Part shown: piece after piece, positions 23,087 to 35,559 of the stretch
Numbering within the stretch: the stretch's first letter is position 1
Layout of the letters: each line of letters starts with the position of its first letter
NCBI GenBank assembly: GCA_016647705.1
Contig: CM028326.1
Span: 41,804,546 to 41,868,545 of the forward strand
Length of the DNA stretch: 64,000 nucleotides
From: Eucommia ulmoides
Lineage: Eukaryota > Streptophyta > Magnoliopsida > Garryales > Eucommiaceae
Reading direction: 5' to 3'
Made by a program: the position numbers and the translations under genes
The notes under the pieces: generated by a model
The model's input: the letters and a program-made list of their open reading frames with translations, nothing else
The model's database searches: none
What the model was told of the DNA's origin: nothing

Positions 23087-25790
23087 GGGTGGTAAGATAT
23101 TGGAAGGAACTAAATTTGGGGTGTCGTACAGTATGTCTACGGGAAAATCGTTGGTGTTTGTTGGGGGATTAAGTTAAACGAATTGACTAGGATGTTACGA
23201 CCTTATATCCTTGAGGATGGAGTTGATGGAAGTTTGACGTTAAAGTGTAGGTTGTTGATAATGACTACTGGGCCAGAAAATTATAGATAAATGTTGTTTT
23301 CAATCGGTGGCAATGCGACATTAGACCATGTGCTTCAGTTACGTCTTAAGGTGCCCTTGTTGCTTGGTGTCGAGTTATATGTCGAGGTAAACCGAGCATT
23401 TGATCACGCTCCAATATTTTCTTCCCAACCTAGTCCTTTTACCCAATTTTTAAGTAAGAATTTCAATCCTCATGTTACCGTGTTATCCGGATAATTTTTT
23501 TCATATAATATTCTCATGTTCGACCCCTAAGTTGTTCGATCTAGTTACACTCTCAGATAGCCCTACATTCCTGAAGAATATCATCCAAATACAATGATTG
23601 ATCGTGATGTAGGCACCAGTTCTACAGCTCCACATTACCATCATTCGCCAACTAGTCCATCGTACGACAACAATTGTGGTAGGTATGATAGGAACATAGA
23701 GGGTAGGCTAAATACACTCGATAGTTTCCACGATGTCAAACAAACAGAGTTAGATGATGTTGTTGCATTGGAAGAAGAAGAGAATGGTGGGAATGGAGAT
23801 GACGATATGGATGTTGAGTCGAGCGGGTAAGGGAGCGAACAGTTGCCGTTGCACAGGGTTCCTTTATTCTATAGTCTATTGGAATGGAGTGATGACGATG
23901 ACATGGAAAAATATGAGCCAAAGTTGTGGAAGAATTTTTGGAACCCGAAAATGGACGAATTCAGTGGCGGCACGGTCTTTAAGGACAAAAAACATGTCCA
24001 TAATGCCGTAAAGTATTACCATGTTATGAAAAATAAAGAGTTTTGTGTAGTGGAGACGCACCCTAAAGTTTGGTCGATTAAATGCAAGCACGGTTGCGGG
24101 TGGAGGATACGGGCGGCTCTGAAAAAGAGTTACAGAATATTCCAGATTACGCAGTACAATGAGCGAATAAAAACTTTCGGGTGTCATTTCTGACGTGATA
24201 CTTGGACAAGTTGAAGAGGATCCAGAAGTGAAGATGGGTGTTATTGTTGCCTCCATGAAAGAGTCTCGAGGATTTACTATCTCCTATCGAAAGGCTTGGT
24301 TGGCTAGATCTAAAGCCATCGAGATCTTGTTCGGCAATTGGGACGAATCGTATTGGAAGTTACCGAAGTTCATGTCGGCGTTGCAACACTTTAATCTTGG
24401 GACGATTGTCGAATGGAGTATCGTTCCGATCGCTCAACCTGACTATTTGACATTTAACATGGTGTTTTGGTCATTCCAGCCTTCTGTGGTTCGATGGAGA
24501 TATTATTGGCTTATCCTCACGATTGACAGTATCCATCTGTACGATAAGTACGAGAGGAAGCTCTTGATCACCATTGGAATGACACCGTCCAATAAGTGTT
24601 ATCATTTGGCATTCGCGGTCGTACCGACGGAGGACCACCGTTGTTGGTCCTGATTTATTTTGAAGTTAAAGTGTCATATTGTTAAAGATCGTCTCGAGGT
24701 TACGTTGATATCTGACAAACACACTGACATTGGTTAGAACTTTATAGCTTAGTCAACCAAATGAGCCCTCTCGGTATCATCGATTTTGTTTGCGGCACCT
24801 TTGCAGCAATTTCAACAATATGTGTAAAAATCAACAACTAAAATATCTTATTTAAAATGCGGGTGCTTGGATACAAGTTCGGAAGTAAAACGCCATCATG
24901 GAAGAAAAAAAAAAAAGATATGCGGGCTTATACGTGGTTGGATCACGTAGACAAAGAGAAATGGATCAGAGCACACGATGATGGTAAACGTTAGGGCGTG
25001 TTAACGGCCAATTATGTCGAAGTATTCAACAACTGTTTAAAAGGTGCAAGGAATATCCCAATTACAGCAGCTGTTTCGATAACTTTCTACAGGTTAGTGA
25101 AATGCTTTGATGTCGGTCGACAGGAAGCTCTAAAGGACTTGACCATGGATTTGGGGTACATAAGACATATCGTTGACAAAATTCAGAAATATCAAGCCAA
25201 GTCCAAAACATACAACGTCCAAATATTCAATCGGGAAGGTTTTTTAACTTGCAATTTATTAATTACTTTTTTTTTTTTTTTATATTTATAATATAAATAA
25301 TGTAACTTATTATCTAATTTGATGTATATGTATATTCAACAATAGGGAGAATGCAAGTTACCACGTGAAAACAAGAAAGACTTTGGCTGGTAGTAATATT
25401 ACACATAAAGTTACTTTAGGGAATAACCCTAATTGCACTTGTGGGAAATATAAGGCTTTCAAATATCCATGATCCCACATGCTTGTGGCGATCGAGTATT
25501 GTGGCATTGATACGTTCCGCTATATCGCTCATGAGTACGCAATAGCAAATTTGCTTAAAATTTGGGAGTCATCATTTGAACCGATCGTTCACGAGGACTA
25601 TTGGCACATGTTTAATTTTCTGATCTTTTTTCCTAGCAAGAATAGACTTTGAGTTGTGAAACGTGGACGACTAAAATCCAATCGCATTCGAAACGAAATG
25701 GATGTGTCGCAGAGGACAATGACAAATCGGTGTGGGTTGTGTGGTCAAACTGGTAATGATAAGCGGACATGTTTATCCCGACCCCAATGA
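23087..25790 (+). pseudogene. MuDR-type (MULE) transposase, broken
   Basis: MULE transposases cut and insert the element by a DDE mechanism. Family landmarks occur in order. An N-terminal part at 23087-23494 has KLNELTRMLRPYI. An acidic linker (23594-23830) follows. The MuDR DNA-binding domain at 23843-24193 shows GTVFKDKKHVHNAVKYY and CKHGCGWRIRA. The catalytic domain at 24195-24720 has ESYWKLPKFMSALQ, LTIDSIHLYDKY and LAFAVVPTEDHRCWS, then LISDKHTDIG. The acidic third residue lies in NYVEVFNNCLKGA (about 25010). A SWIM zinc finger near 25430 is CTCGKYKAFKYP plus SHM, with a stop inside. A terminal zinc knuckle near 25730 is CGLCGQTGNDKRTC. Frameshifts and stops break the frame several times, so it is inactive. 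Confidence 0.88.
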
Positions 25791-26525
25791 GTATTCTCAA
25801 TTAATTTGTTTGTTTCATTGTAATGGAGACAATAATTTTTCTTTTTAATTTTTAGTTTATGGTTGTAACAATATTTGTATTGTGTTGTATTCTATTGTCA
25901 CTTAGTTGATAAACGTAATATTTATTTCATATAATATTAGTTGATGAAATTTAAGTTTAGCACTAATAATTTTTACATAAGTTTTGGATTTTTATTGGAA
26001 ATGTAAAAGGGAAAAAAAAATAAGAAAATGAGAATTAAAATAAAAAAAAGGCCCAAGTGTGATATAAATTACAGTGAAAATTCTAAATGAAATTGAATTT
26101 TATTTTCTTATAGTATAGTATTTTATGTTATGTTGTGTACATACAACATATTTTTTTGTAGACGTTCCAATTTTTTCGGATTCTTGCAATTATGGCTGAG
26201 TTTGGGCCCGTGGATTAGTCGTTTCTTTATTTGCAGAGTGACCACAGGTCTATAGTAGTTTGGGAAGAACGTGGAGTACAGGTTATACTAAATACATATT
26301 TCAACATTGTATTCAATTTTTTTTTTCTTTTATATTTTTTAATTGATTGTCTTTTAATCTATATTTCAGCATTGTTCTCGACTTGACTATTCTGGGGCGG
26401 GAAGGTTTCGGGGTGGATAGACGGAAAATGTACCCAGCCGACTAGTGCAGTTGATATAGGCCATTAGGCTATACGGTGCTTTTGAACTACGAAAGCAGCA
26501 GTTAGACCACACTTTGATTACTGTG

Positions 26526-27150
26526 TGATACCGTTTTAAAATTAAAACAGTATGTTGGAAAGGAATTTCTAATGGATAAGTAATCATCACCACTAAAAAA
26601 AATCCTTGGAATAGTTAAGTTCGCCACTTCAAGGATAAGAATATCAACACCTTAAAAATAACGATTGTAATTTAGCTTACCACTCAGTGAAATCCTCCAA
26701 AGAGATAAGAAATTAAGATAAATAATCACAAAGATTAACTTTTGAAATCTGAAATTGATCAATCTCCTTTTCGTAATTACCTTGTTTTATACTTGGAACA
26801 ACCCTCTAAGAAAAGGAATAGTCATAATTAATGTTCCAAGACCTTACAAAAAGCAATACATATCATAAACAACATTTTTTGACTTCTTTGACTACTAATA
26901 ATGGTTGAATAACCAAATTCAAAGTATTTAATTAACTTAACGACATCTTGAAATACTAAAAAGAGCTAATAACCAAATTCAATGTTTATAATTGACCAAC
27001 TGACTTGTTGAAAGGTTATACCAAATAAGGGGCTGGTCAAAAATGAAATTTGGGGCCCAAATATCTTCATGGACCATTAAACCAAGATGGTTGGGTTTCT
27101 TTAGGTTCAAATTAGCATAACTCTTATTGGATTTGGGCTCAAATGTGTCA
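26526..27150 (-). repeat. 3' LTR of the Ty3/gypsy element
   Basis: 625 bp; partner of 34931-35559. The end of the pol frame (chromointegrase tail) runs close to it. Confidence 0.93.
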
Positions 27151-28513
27151 TTTTCCCTTGGTTGGAAAGGACTCGTCCTCGAGTCAAGTGGCTTATCATC
27201 TTGGTATGGAGAAAGATCCGAAACATTAAAAGTTGCGGAAACTCCATAGTCACCAGGAAGCTCTACCTTGTATGCATTATCATTAATCTGTTGAACAATT
27301 TTGAAAGGACCATCAACTCTAGGTTGAAGTTTAGCAAACTTTTTGTTTAAAACCTTTCCTTCCTTAAATGAATCCATACCAAATATTATTTATTAAACAC
27401 AACTTTCTTTCTGTGCTTATCAGCTTGCTTCTTATACTTTTCAGTTTTCTTCAAGATCTTGTTTCTCAGTTATTCATGAATTATCTTGATGAATTTGGCT
27501 ATTTCATTAGCTTTCCTACTAAAATGATTATCAATATGAATAGGAGATAAATCCAAAGGGCCAATAGGATTCATATCATAAACTACTTCAAAAGGAGAAT
27601 AACCAGTAGTTTGACTTGTAGAACGGTTATAAGCAAACTCGACATGAGGAAGTAAGCTCTCCCATTCTCTAACATTCTTCTTCACCAAGCTTCTAATCAT
27701 AGCTCCCAAAGATCTGTTAACAACCTCAGTTTGTCCATCCGTTTGTGGGTGGTGAGATGAACTAAATTGAAGCTTAGTTCCCAACTTCTTCCAAAGAGTT
27801 CTCCAAAAATGACTTAGGAACTTCAAATCTCGGTCAGAAGTGATTGACTTTGGAATGCCATGAAGTTTAACAATTTCTTTGAAGTAGAGGTCAACAACAT
27901 TAGTAGCATCCGAAGTTTTGTTGGAGGGAGCAAAATGAACCATTTTAGAGAATTTATCTACTACTACCATAATTGAATCTTTACCTCTTTGAGTTCTTGG
28001 CAAACCCACAACAAAGTCCATGATAGCTTTGGTGCTGTTGGAATTGGAAGATGAGTATATAAGCCGACATTGGTCCCATATATCTTAGCTTTGTGGCAAG
28101 TAACACATCTCTTCACAATCTTCTCAATATCTTGCACAAGCTTAGGCTAATAGAAGTTTTCTTGCACCATGATCAAAGTTTTGTCTCGGCCAAAGTGTCT
28201 AGCAAGCCCTCCACCATGAGCCTCTCGAATTATGGCTTCTCTAAGTAAACACTTTGGTATACAAAGCTGTTTACCCCTGAAAAGATAACCATCATGGATA
28301 AAGAATTGGTTATTTGGTCCACTTAAACAAGTTTTCTTAAGATTGCCAAAGTCAGAATTATCTTCATAAAGGGTTTTAATAACCTCGAAACCAATCACCA
28401 CAAATTGCATAGTGTTCAACAAAGAATGTATCTTACTCAATGCATCAACCACCTTATTCAATTGCCTAGACTTATGTTTAAGAACAAATTGAAAAGTTTG
28501 AAGGAATTCTACT

Positions 28514-30888
28514 TGTTGATTCTAAGATTTTGATAGATAATTAAATGTTGATATTTTTTGTGGAACTAACGATTTTATTGAGTATTTCAGTTTATAAGTT
28601 CTAATGAAGATATTATCATGAAAAAGTTAAAATAGATGCTAAATACTAAAGAGACTAACAACGATGACAAATACTAAGAGTTTGAAGAAATTGAAGAATT
28701 TAGGGAAAACAATTCAGGTTAAATTTTAATTCTTAATGTATCCCAGTTAGGATCACACACGATACAAAATATTTTTCAAAATTATGTGTGTTTTTATAGG
28801 ATCTTAATTAGTTAAATTATTTGCTCCTATGTGTAATTAAAAAAGAAATAAAGATAATCAATTAAAATTGAATTTAAGATTTTAGTAAAACTAATCGAGA
28901 AAAGAAATCGATTAAAGGAGTGAAAATATCGAAGAAAATGAATTAAAATCAGATTAAGAAGAGATATTCCACCTTGAGTTGTTGACTGGTCGGTCGACAG
29001 ATGCTTAAAAGAAGAAGTTGTTGGATCATTCGGTTGACAGGTAAGTAGACCTATGGCCAAAAGAGGAAGTCTTTGAATTTTCCGGTCGACAGGTGAGTCG
29101 ACTTGTGTAACTCTCTAAATCGTCCGGTTGACAGATGAAGTATGGACGGTCGATCGATGGGCGAAGGTTTTTTGGCTTGGCTACATCCTGAATCGGGAGG
29201 TCGACAAACGAGTCTTGGTCGGTCTACTAATCAGACTGTTTTAGGTTTTGTGGGATTTCAAGTTCTGATTCGAAAAGTAGCCGTTACTAGCCGTTTCATG
29301 GTTAGGATCTCTGAGATATCTTAGGAATTTGATGGTTTTTAAGTTATTTAAATGATATTTAAATATTCTTATAGATATGGTTCATATATTTTTTATATCT
29401 CTCAATTTGGTACATGTAATTCTTTCTATCTTATCTAATTGAGTTGGATAAAATGTTTGAGGGACTTAATTAAATATTCTAAAAGATATTATTGAGTGAA
29501 TTATACCAAGATTAAGTCATAATGATAAATGGGGTCTATAAGTGCTTTTTAGATACTTATTATTTGAAAACTAGCTATTGGAAGGCTTGTTCTAATTCCT
29601 TATATGTAGACCTGCAGATTTCACATAACTAAATGACAATACATACAAAATTAAGAACTATTCAGTTCCTAAACTTTTCTAAAAGTCATCATTCTAATAT
29701 TATTTTGAAAGATCAATTGTGAGATCGATTATTGAGAAGTTCTTAAGTTAAAGCGCGTCACCGATCTAAGCTGCTTGCGATACTACTTGCAATCTATTCG
29801 GTGTTTTCTTGGTGAGATCGTTCCAAGCTTATTCTTTAATTGAGTATTTTATTATTATTATTTACTTGGTGAATTGATCTTTTTGAGAAATCGTTTTTGA
29901 ACTTTAAAAGTATAAAAATCTTTTAAAAACGATTTGTGTGTTAATCTGATTATGTGCTTAATTGTGCTACCCACATTCTTTATTATAATCAGATTTTGTT
30001 TTCTCACTTTATTTCTATCATTAGTATCGGGACATTAATTGAGTATTAATTAATCTGGAGTGGTAGAAGCTCTGAGTGAGAAAAAACTTATCAATTCTAT
30101 AATTTGTGAGTTGTGTACGGATTAGATATTATTGGAAATATCTAATCAGAGGTAGCTTTGGGTTTCGATCTTATTCTTGTAAAGAGATTGATGTTTGATC
30201 TTTGCCTAGAGTACAAAAAGGTTAGGTTACTCTTTTCCCGTTGAAAAGAGCTTAGGTGTGATTCTTCTAAATTAGGATCAATTGTGAGTGAATTGTAAAT
30301 GTTCCATCCTTACCTGGGAAAAGAATACTTGGAGTGATTGTGAGGTTTGATTCTCAGCCTAAGGTATAAAAAAATTAGGTTTGATCTTTAGCCTGTGAAA
30401 GGATTAGGTTAGTCTTGAGCCTGAGAAAAAAATAAGGATATTCTTGAGCCTGGGAAAAAGAAAAGGTTAATCGTTAACCTATGAAAAAGATAAGGTTATT
30501 CCTGAACTTGTGATTTTTTTTTTATTTTTTTATAAAGGTTGATTATGAGTCTCCGAAAAGAATCATTATGTAAAGGTTTGTTTCCTACCTATTAAAGGAA
30601 TCTTGAGTTTAGTGGGTGCGAATCTCCGTGAGGCTCGGAGGATTGGATTAGCCAAGATTAGCTTGGTGAACCAAGATATATTGGTGTGTATTATATTGTT
30701 TATTTCTTTTACTTTATTTTGTGTTGTTGAGTATGCATCTAGAGTTTATCACACTTATCCGCTGTTATAAAAATAATAATTAATTTAGGATAAAATTAAT
30801 TATTTGATTTTTCAAGTGTTATTAATTTGGATTAAATTTTATTACTACCTAATTCACCCCCCCTCTTGGGTAACTCACTAGGCCAACA
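28514..30888. mobile_element. 2.4-kb solo LTR (copia/SIRE-like)
   Basis: The segment starts TGTTGATTC and ends CACTAGGCCAACA, interrupts the gypsy RNase H reading frame exactly between RHAKWV and EFLQTF, and is flanked by CTACT (28509-28513) and CTACC (30889-30893), a 5-bp TSD with one mismatch. The 3' end AATTCACCCCCCCTCTTGGG resembles LTR ends of SIRE-type copia elements. No coding region is inside, so it is read as a solo LTR although 2.4 kb is long. It carries diverged short repeats at about 30160-30560 (AGGTTAATCGTTAACCT-like units of ~30 bp). Confidence 0.8.
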
Positions 30889-32665
30889 CTACCCATTTTG
30901 CATGTCGTACACTTAGCTTGTGTTGAGTGCTTAAATATTTTAATGCTTCATAATATGAATAAAGCACAAACTCCTTTGGTAGTAAGTAATGACTCCAATG
31001 ACTAAGAGCTCGAATTATTACATAGAACTCCTTGTTATATGTTGAATACTTCATCTTTGCATCGTTCAACTTCTTACTGAAAAAAGCAATGGGTCTTCCT
31101 TCTTGGCTAAGAACAACTCCAACTCCCACATTAGAGGCATCACAATCAACTTCAGATACTTTGCTGATATCAGGAAGTGTTAGAACCGGAGTTGTGGTCA
31201 TCTTCTTCTTGATAAGATCAAAGCTTTCTTAGGCCTCCTTAGTCCAACTGAAAGTTCCTCCTTTCATGCATTCAGTGATGGGAGCCACAACATTATTTAA
31301 ATTCTTGATGAACCACCTATAGAAAGAAACCATACCATGGAAACTTCTTATATCATGAATGGATTTAGGAACTGGCCAACTTTCTATAGCTTCTACCTTG
31401 GTAGGATCCATCTTGATTCCTGCACTAGACACCATATAGCCCAAGAAAACAAGGTTATCCGTAAACAAGTGACATTTTTGCAAGTTAGCAAAACGTTTTT
31501 CGCTCCCTCAAGGTTTAAAATACACTCCTCAGATGCTCCACATGTTCCTGCAAAGATTTACTATAGACCAGAATATCATCAAAATAAACAACAACAAACG
31601 TTCCCAATAAGGGTGTAAGAATATGTGTCATGAGCCTCATAAAAGTACTTGGTACATTTGAGAGACCAAATGGCATTACAAGCCATTCATAAAGCCCTTT
31701 CCCGATTTTGAAAGCCGTCCTCCATTCATTTCCTTTTCTAATTCTGATTTGGTGGTATCCACTTCGAAGATCAATCTTGAAAAACACTTCAACTCCATGA
31801 AGTTGATCAAGTAAATCATCCAGCCTTGGAATGGGAAACTGATACTTGATAGTGATCTTATTGATGGCTCTACTATTAACACACACGCACTATGTTCCAT
31901 CCTTCTTTGGAACCAAAAAAGTCGAAACAACACACGGACTCATGCTTTCACGAATCAAGCCTCGAGCAATAAGTTCATCCACTTGCATTTGTAACTCAGC
32001 TTGTTGCATTGGATTCATTCGACAAGCAGCCTTGTTTGGTAGTGAAGAACATGGAATAAGATCAATGTGATGTTGAATATTCATAATTAGTGGTAAACCA
32101 ATTGAAATCTCATCCGGTACCATATCTTTGAACTCCTTCAATAGTAGCAACAATAGCTCATGAAATGATGCTTGTTGAGTGATTGTAGCATCCATAACCA
32201 AGAGAGCATAAATCTCATCTTGATTAATCAAAGTACGCTCTAGTTGTATACTTGTTAAAAAGCAATTCCCAATCTCCTTAGAATGTTTCAATTCTGGTTT
32301 CAATGGAGCGAGAACAATGTGAACACCATCTTTGACAAAAGAATAAGTATTTTTAAAGCCATCATGAGAAACCTTCCGGTTATACTGCCATGGTCTTCTA
32401 AGTAACAAATGGCATGCATCCATTGGTACAACATCACACCAAACTTCATTTTTGTAAGTTTTCCCAATAGAAAAAGACACCAAGCATTTATTTGTAACTT
32501 TCAAACCACTGCCCTTTTGGAACCATTGGATCTTGTATGGTTGAGGATGGGGCTTGGTTTTCAAATTCAACTTAGTCACCATTTCTTCGACCACCACATT
32601 TGTACAGCTTCCACTATCAATAATCACATTACTAACCTTCCCATGACTAGTGCACCTTGTTTGAA

Positions 32666-33728
32666 GGGAAAAGTACGATTTAGACCCTCTAACTATTGAC
32701 ACATTTCTAAGTGGTCCCTCTAAGTTTAAACGTTTCATTTTAAACCCTCTACGTATCTAACGTTTCAAATTCGTCCCTCCGTCAGAGATTCCGTTAAAAC
32801 TAACAGAATCTCAGGGGCAAAATGGTCATTTCACATTTTTAAAAATCTTTTAATCATTTTTAATTAATTTTTTTTTAATTTTTTTTTCTTCCTCTCTCTC
32901 TTCCTCCCCTTCCTCTCTCTCTCTCCCGCCACCTCCCTCTCCCTCTTCCTCCCCTTCCCCTCTCTCCTTCCCACCCCACCCCTGCAACAGAGGGTGAAAA
33001 CACCCCCGGTTGCAGGGGGTAGAATCACCCCCTGCAACAGGGGTAGCGCCACCCCCTGTTGCCGGGGAGGGTGGAATCATCCCCTGAAACAGGGAGTGTT
33101 TTCACTCCCCGTTGCAGGGGGTGGTTCCACCCCTCCTGAAACAGGGGTGGAATCACCCCCTGCAACAAGGGTGGCACCACCCCCTGTTGCAGGGGGTGGT
33201 GCCACCCCCTGCAACAGGGGGTGAGTTCACCCCTATTGTAAGGGGTGGAATCACCCCCTGAAACAGGGGGTGTTTTTACCCCATGTTGCAGGGGGTGGTT
33301 CCACCCCCCTGAAACAGGGGGCGTAACCACCCCCTGTTGCAGGGCGTGATTCCACCCCCTGTTTCAGGGGGTGCAACCACCCCCTGCAACAGGGGGTGGA
33401 GTGGGAGGGAGAGAGGGGAAGAGGAGGAAGAGGGAGAGAGAGAGGGAGGTGGCGGGAAAAGGGAAGGAGGGAGAGGGATGTGGCGGGAGAGAGAGAGGGA
33501 GGAAGGGGAGGAAGAGAGAGAAGAAGAAATTTTTTTTTAATTAAAAATGATTAAAAAATGTGAAATGACCATTTTGCCCCTGAGATTCTGTTAGTTTTAA
33601 CGGAATCTCTGACGGAGGGACGAATTTGAAACGTTAGATACGTAGAGGGTTTAAAATGAAACCTTTAAACTTAGAGGGACCACTTAGAAATATGTCAATA
33701 GTTAGAGGGTCTAAATCGTACTTTTTCC
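32666..33728. mobile_element. hairpin (foldback) MULE with palindromic minisatellite core
   Basis: TIRs of about 190 bp (32666-32860 and 33540-33728) differ at only about three positions over the 175 bp I compared. The 9-bp TSD TTGTTTGAA (32657-32665) / TTATTTGAA (33729-33737) has one mismatch. Inside the TIRs the left side is CT-rich and the right side GA-rich, so these pair too, and the core is a self-complementary minisatellite. The whole 1063 bp can fold as one long hairpin. No transposase gene; it must have been mobilised in trans. It cut the gypsy protease and is one of the youngest insertions here. Confidence 0.9.
32980..33405. repeat. palindromic GC-rich minisatellite
   Basis: About 14 diverged units of roughly 27-30 bp built from CACCCCCTG, TTGCA or AAACA, and CAGGGGGTG with short spacers such as GTGCCA or GAATCA. 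Each unit contains its own inverted repeat (CACCCCCTGTTGCAGGGGGTG). The ORFs that run through it on both strands (VAGG/PLLQG repeats) follow from the repeat length and are not genes. Confidence 0.85.
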
Positions 33729-34930
33729 TTATTTGAAAGATGTTGTCTCGCAGCCACGACTCTTTATTCTCTTGAATCAGATTAAGACTTCTCCAAATCA
33801 CCAAATCTTCCCTTTCATCGACATATTCGATGATTTCTTCCACACTCCCTTCTTCTTGGTTTAATTCTACCTCATCTTTATCAATCCCTTCCTCAACGAT
33901 GGTCACCACCTTTCAGTTTGGACAATCAAAAGCTATATGCCATAAGCTTGACATTTAAAACACTTACGGGTAGAATTGGAATCGTTTGATGTTCTTTGAA
34001 CAGTACCTCCATCTCCTTTGACTTCATTCTTGCTAGAAGTTGCACCTTTGACAAGAGGTTTGTTGGAACTAGAAGTAACACTCCCCTAGTTAGAAGAACT
34101 TGCTTTAGGAATTGTTTTTGGAGAATACTTCATTCATTACTGTACAATGGTGATAGCAAGCTTTCTAACATCATTAAAAGTCCAAAACGGTTGTAGCTGA
34201 ATTGCATCTGAAAGCTCCATTTTCAATCCTCCCAAGAACCATGCAATAGTTTACTCCTCTAGTTCATTAATATCACACCTAAGCATTAAATACGGAAATT
34301 CCCTTATATACTCTTCCACGGGTAGATTGTATTGCTTAAAATTATAGACATCAGTATAATTTTCTTGTCTATAATTTTCAGAAAGAAATCTCCTCTTTAA
34401 TTCATGTTTCATTTTCTCCTAAGTTTGAATAGGCCTTATCCCTTCTCTATTCCTCTCATTTTTTAGATTTTCCCACAAAAGTGAAGCACAACCCTTCAGT
34501 TTAATAGCCACTAATTTCATATTCCTTTCCTCTGAAAACTCCTTAAATTCAAAAATTCTTTCAACAGTGAATACCCAATCTAAAAAAGCATCACCTTGTA
34601 TTTTTCCATCAAATTCTAGAACTTCAACCTTCACATCTCCATCACGTGGCCTTGGCTTCCTTCTTTGCCATTGGTTGTTATGATCTTAATCACTAGAATC
34701 ATCATCAATAGCAAGGGGATTCTGATATTCCATTTCCCCGTGCGCTTCACGTTGGTTTATTCTAGGTTGGGCATTGTTTTGTTGCTGTTCTACTTTTCTT
34801 TGCAGCAACTCAACCGTCCTCCTTAGCTCTGCAATCTCCAAGTCATGTTCATAGTCCTTCACAACTTGAAAATCTTGAGGAATAGGATTTCCATGTATGG
34901 CCATCCTCGAACCAAAGCTCTTATACCAAA

Positions 34931-35559
34931 TAATACCATTTTAAATTAAAACAATATATTGTAAAGAAATTTCTAATGGATAAGTAATCACCACCACTAA
35001 AAAAATTCCTTGGGATAGTTAAGTTTGCCACTTCAAGGATAAGAATATCACCACCTTAAAGATAAGAACTGTAATTTAGCTCACCACTCAATGAAATCCT
35101 CCAAAGAGATAAGAAACTAAGAAAGGTAATCACAAAGATTAGCTTTTGAAATTTGAAATTGATCAATCTCCTTTAATTTTCGTAATTCCTTTGTTTTATA
35201 CTTGGAACAACCCTCTAAGAATAGGAATAGTCATAATTAATGTTTCAAGTCCTTACAAAAAGCAATACATATCATAAACAACATTTTTTGACTTCGTTGA
35301 CTACTAATAATGGCTGAATAACCAAATTCAAAGTATCTAATTAACTTAAAGACTTCTTAAAATACTAAAAATAGCTAATGACCAGATTCAATGCTTCTAA
35401 TTGACTAACTGACTTATTGAAAGGTTATACCAAATAAAGGGCTGGTAAAAAACGAAATTTGGGGCCCAAATATCTTCATGGACCATTAAACCAAGATGGT
35501 TGGGTTCCTTTAGGTTCAAATTGGCATAACCCTATTTGGAATTGGGCTCAAATGTGTCA
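34931..35559 (-). repeat. 5' LTR of the Ty3/gypsy element
   Basis: 629 bp; the inner end is next to the PBS at about 34916-34927. Its terminal TG has become TA. Confidence 0.93.

Larger units (their letters stand above)
27150..34904 (-). pseudogene. Ty3/gypsy gag-pol remnant
   Basis: On minus from right to left: gag N-terminus (34686-34904) and core (34419-34634, DAFLDWVFTVERIFEF). A damaged zinc knuckle near 33950 (CFKCQAYG) is next. Aspartic protease at 32500-32660 (TRCTSHGK, IIDSGSCTNVV) is cut by the hairpin MULE. Reverse transcriptase at 31229-31886 has [36 protein letters not shown] and [10 protein letters not shown]. RNase H (30894-31201) shows DCDASNVGVGVVLSQEG and ends at RHAKWV, where the solo LTR begins. 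The frame continues at 28508 with VEFLQTFQFVLKHKS. Integrase (27470-28461) has the HHCC region, [17 protein letters not shown] and [14 protein letters not shown]. The tail has a GPF motif (RVDGPFKIV). Stops are scattered; the copy is dead. Confidence 0.92.
26526..35559 (-). mobile_element. Ty3/gypsy LTR retrotransposon, complete but decayed
   Basis: Two direct repeats of 625 and 629 bp (26526-27150 and 34931-35559) run TGATACC...GTGTCA on the plus strand, roughly 8-10% different in the part I compared. The flanks CTGTG (26521-26525) and CTGCG (35560-35564) form the TSD with one mismatch. A methionine-type PBS (TGGTATAAGAGC on minus) abuts the right LTR and a polypurine tract (AAGGGAAAA) the left one, so transcription runs right to left. 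It inserted in the PMD gene. Two younger elements lie inside it: a solo LTR (28514-30888) and a hairpin MULE (32666-33728). Confidence 0.95.

Noticed and set aside
28827-29324. Short ORFs within the 2.4-kb solo LTR
   Set aside because: No similarity and no codon pattern; non-coding LTR sequence.
31890-32738. Single 282-codon ORF starting MKRLNLEGPL
   Set aside because: The first ~24 codons come from the inserted MULE TIR and only the remainder is gypsy protease/RT; it is a fusion by insertion, not a gene.
32850-33330. Overlapping long ORFs on both strands (VAGG... and PLLQG... proteins) in the GC-rich repeat
   Set aside because: They follow the period of the minisatellite and change with unit number; no protein family matches.
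32980-33405. CRISPR-like regularly spaced repeat
   Set aside because: Units are diverged, spacers are 3-8 bp, and the setting is a plant transposon; it is a palindromic minisatellite.
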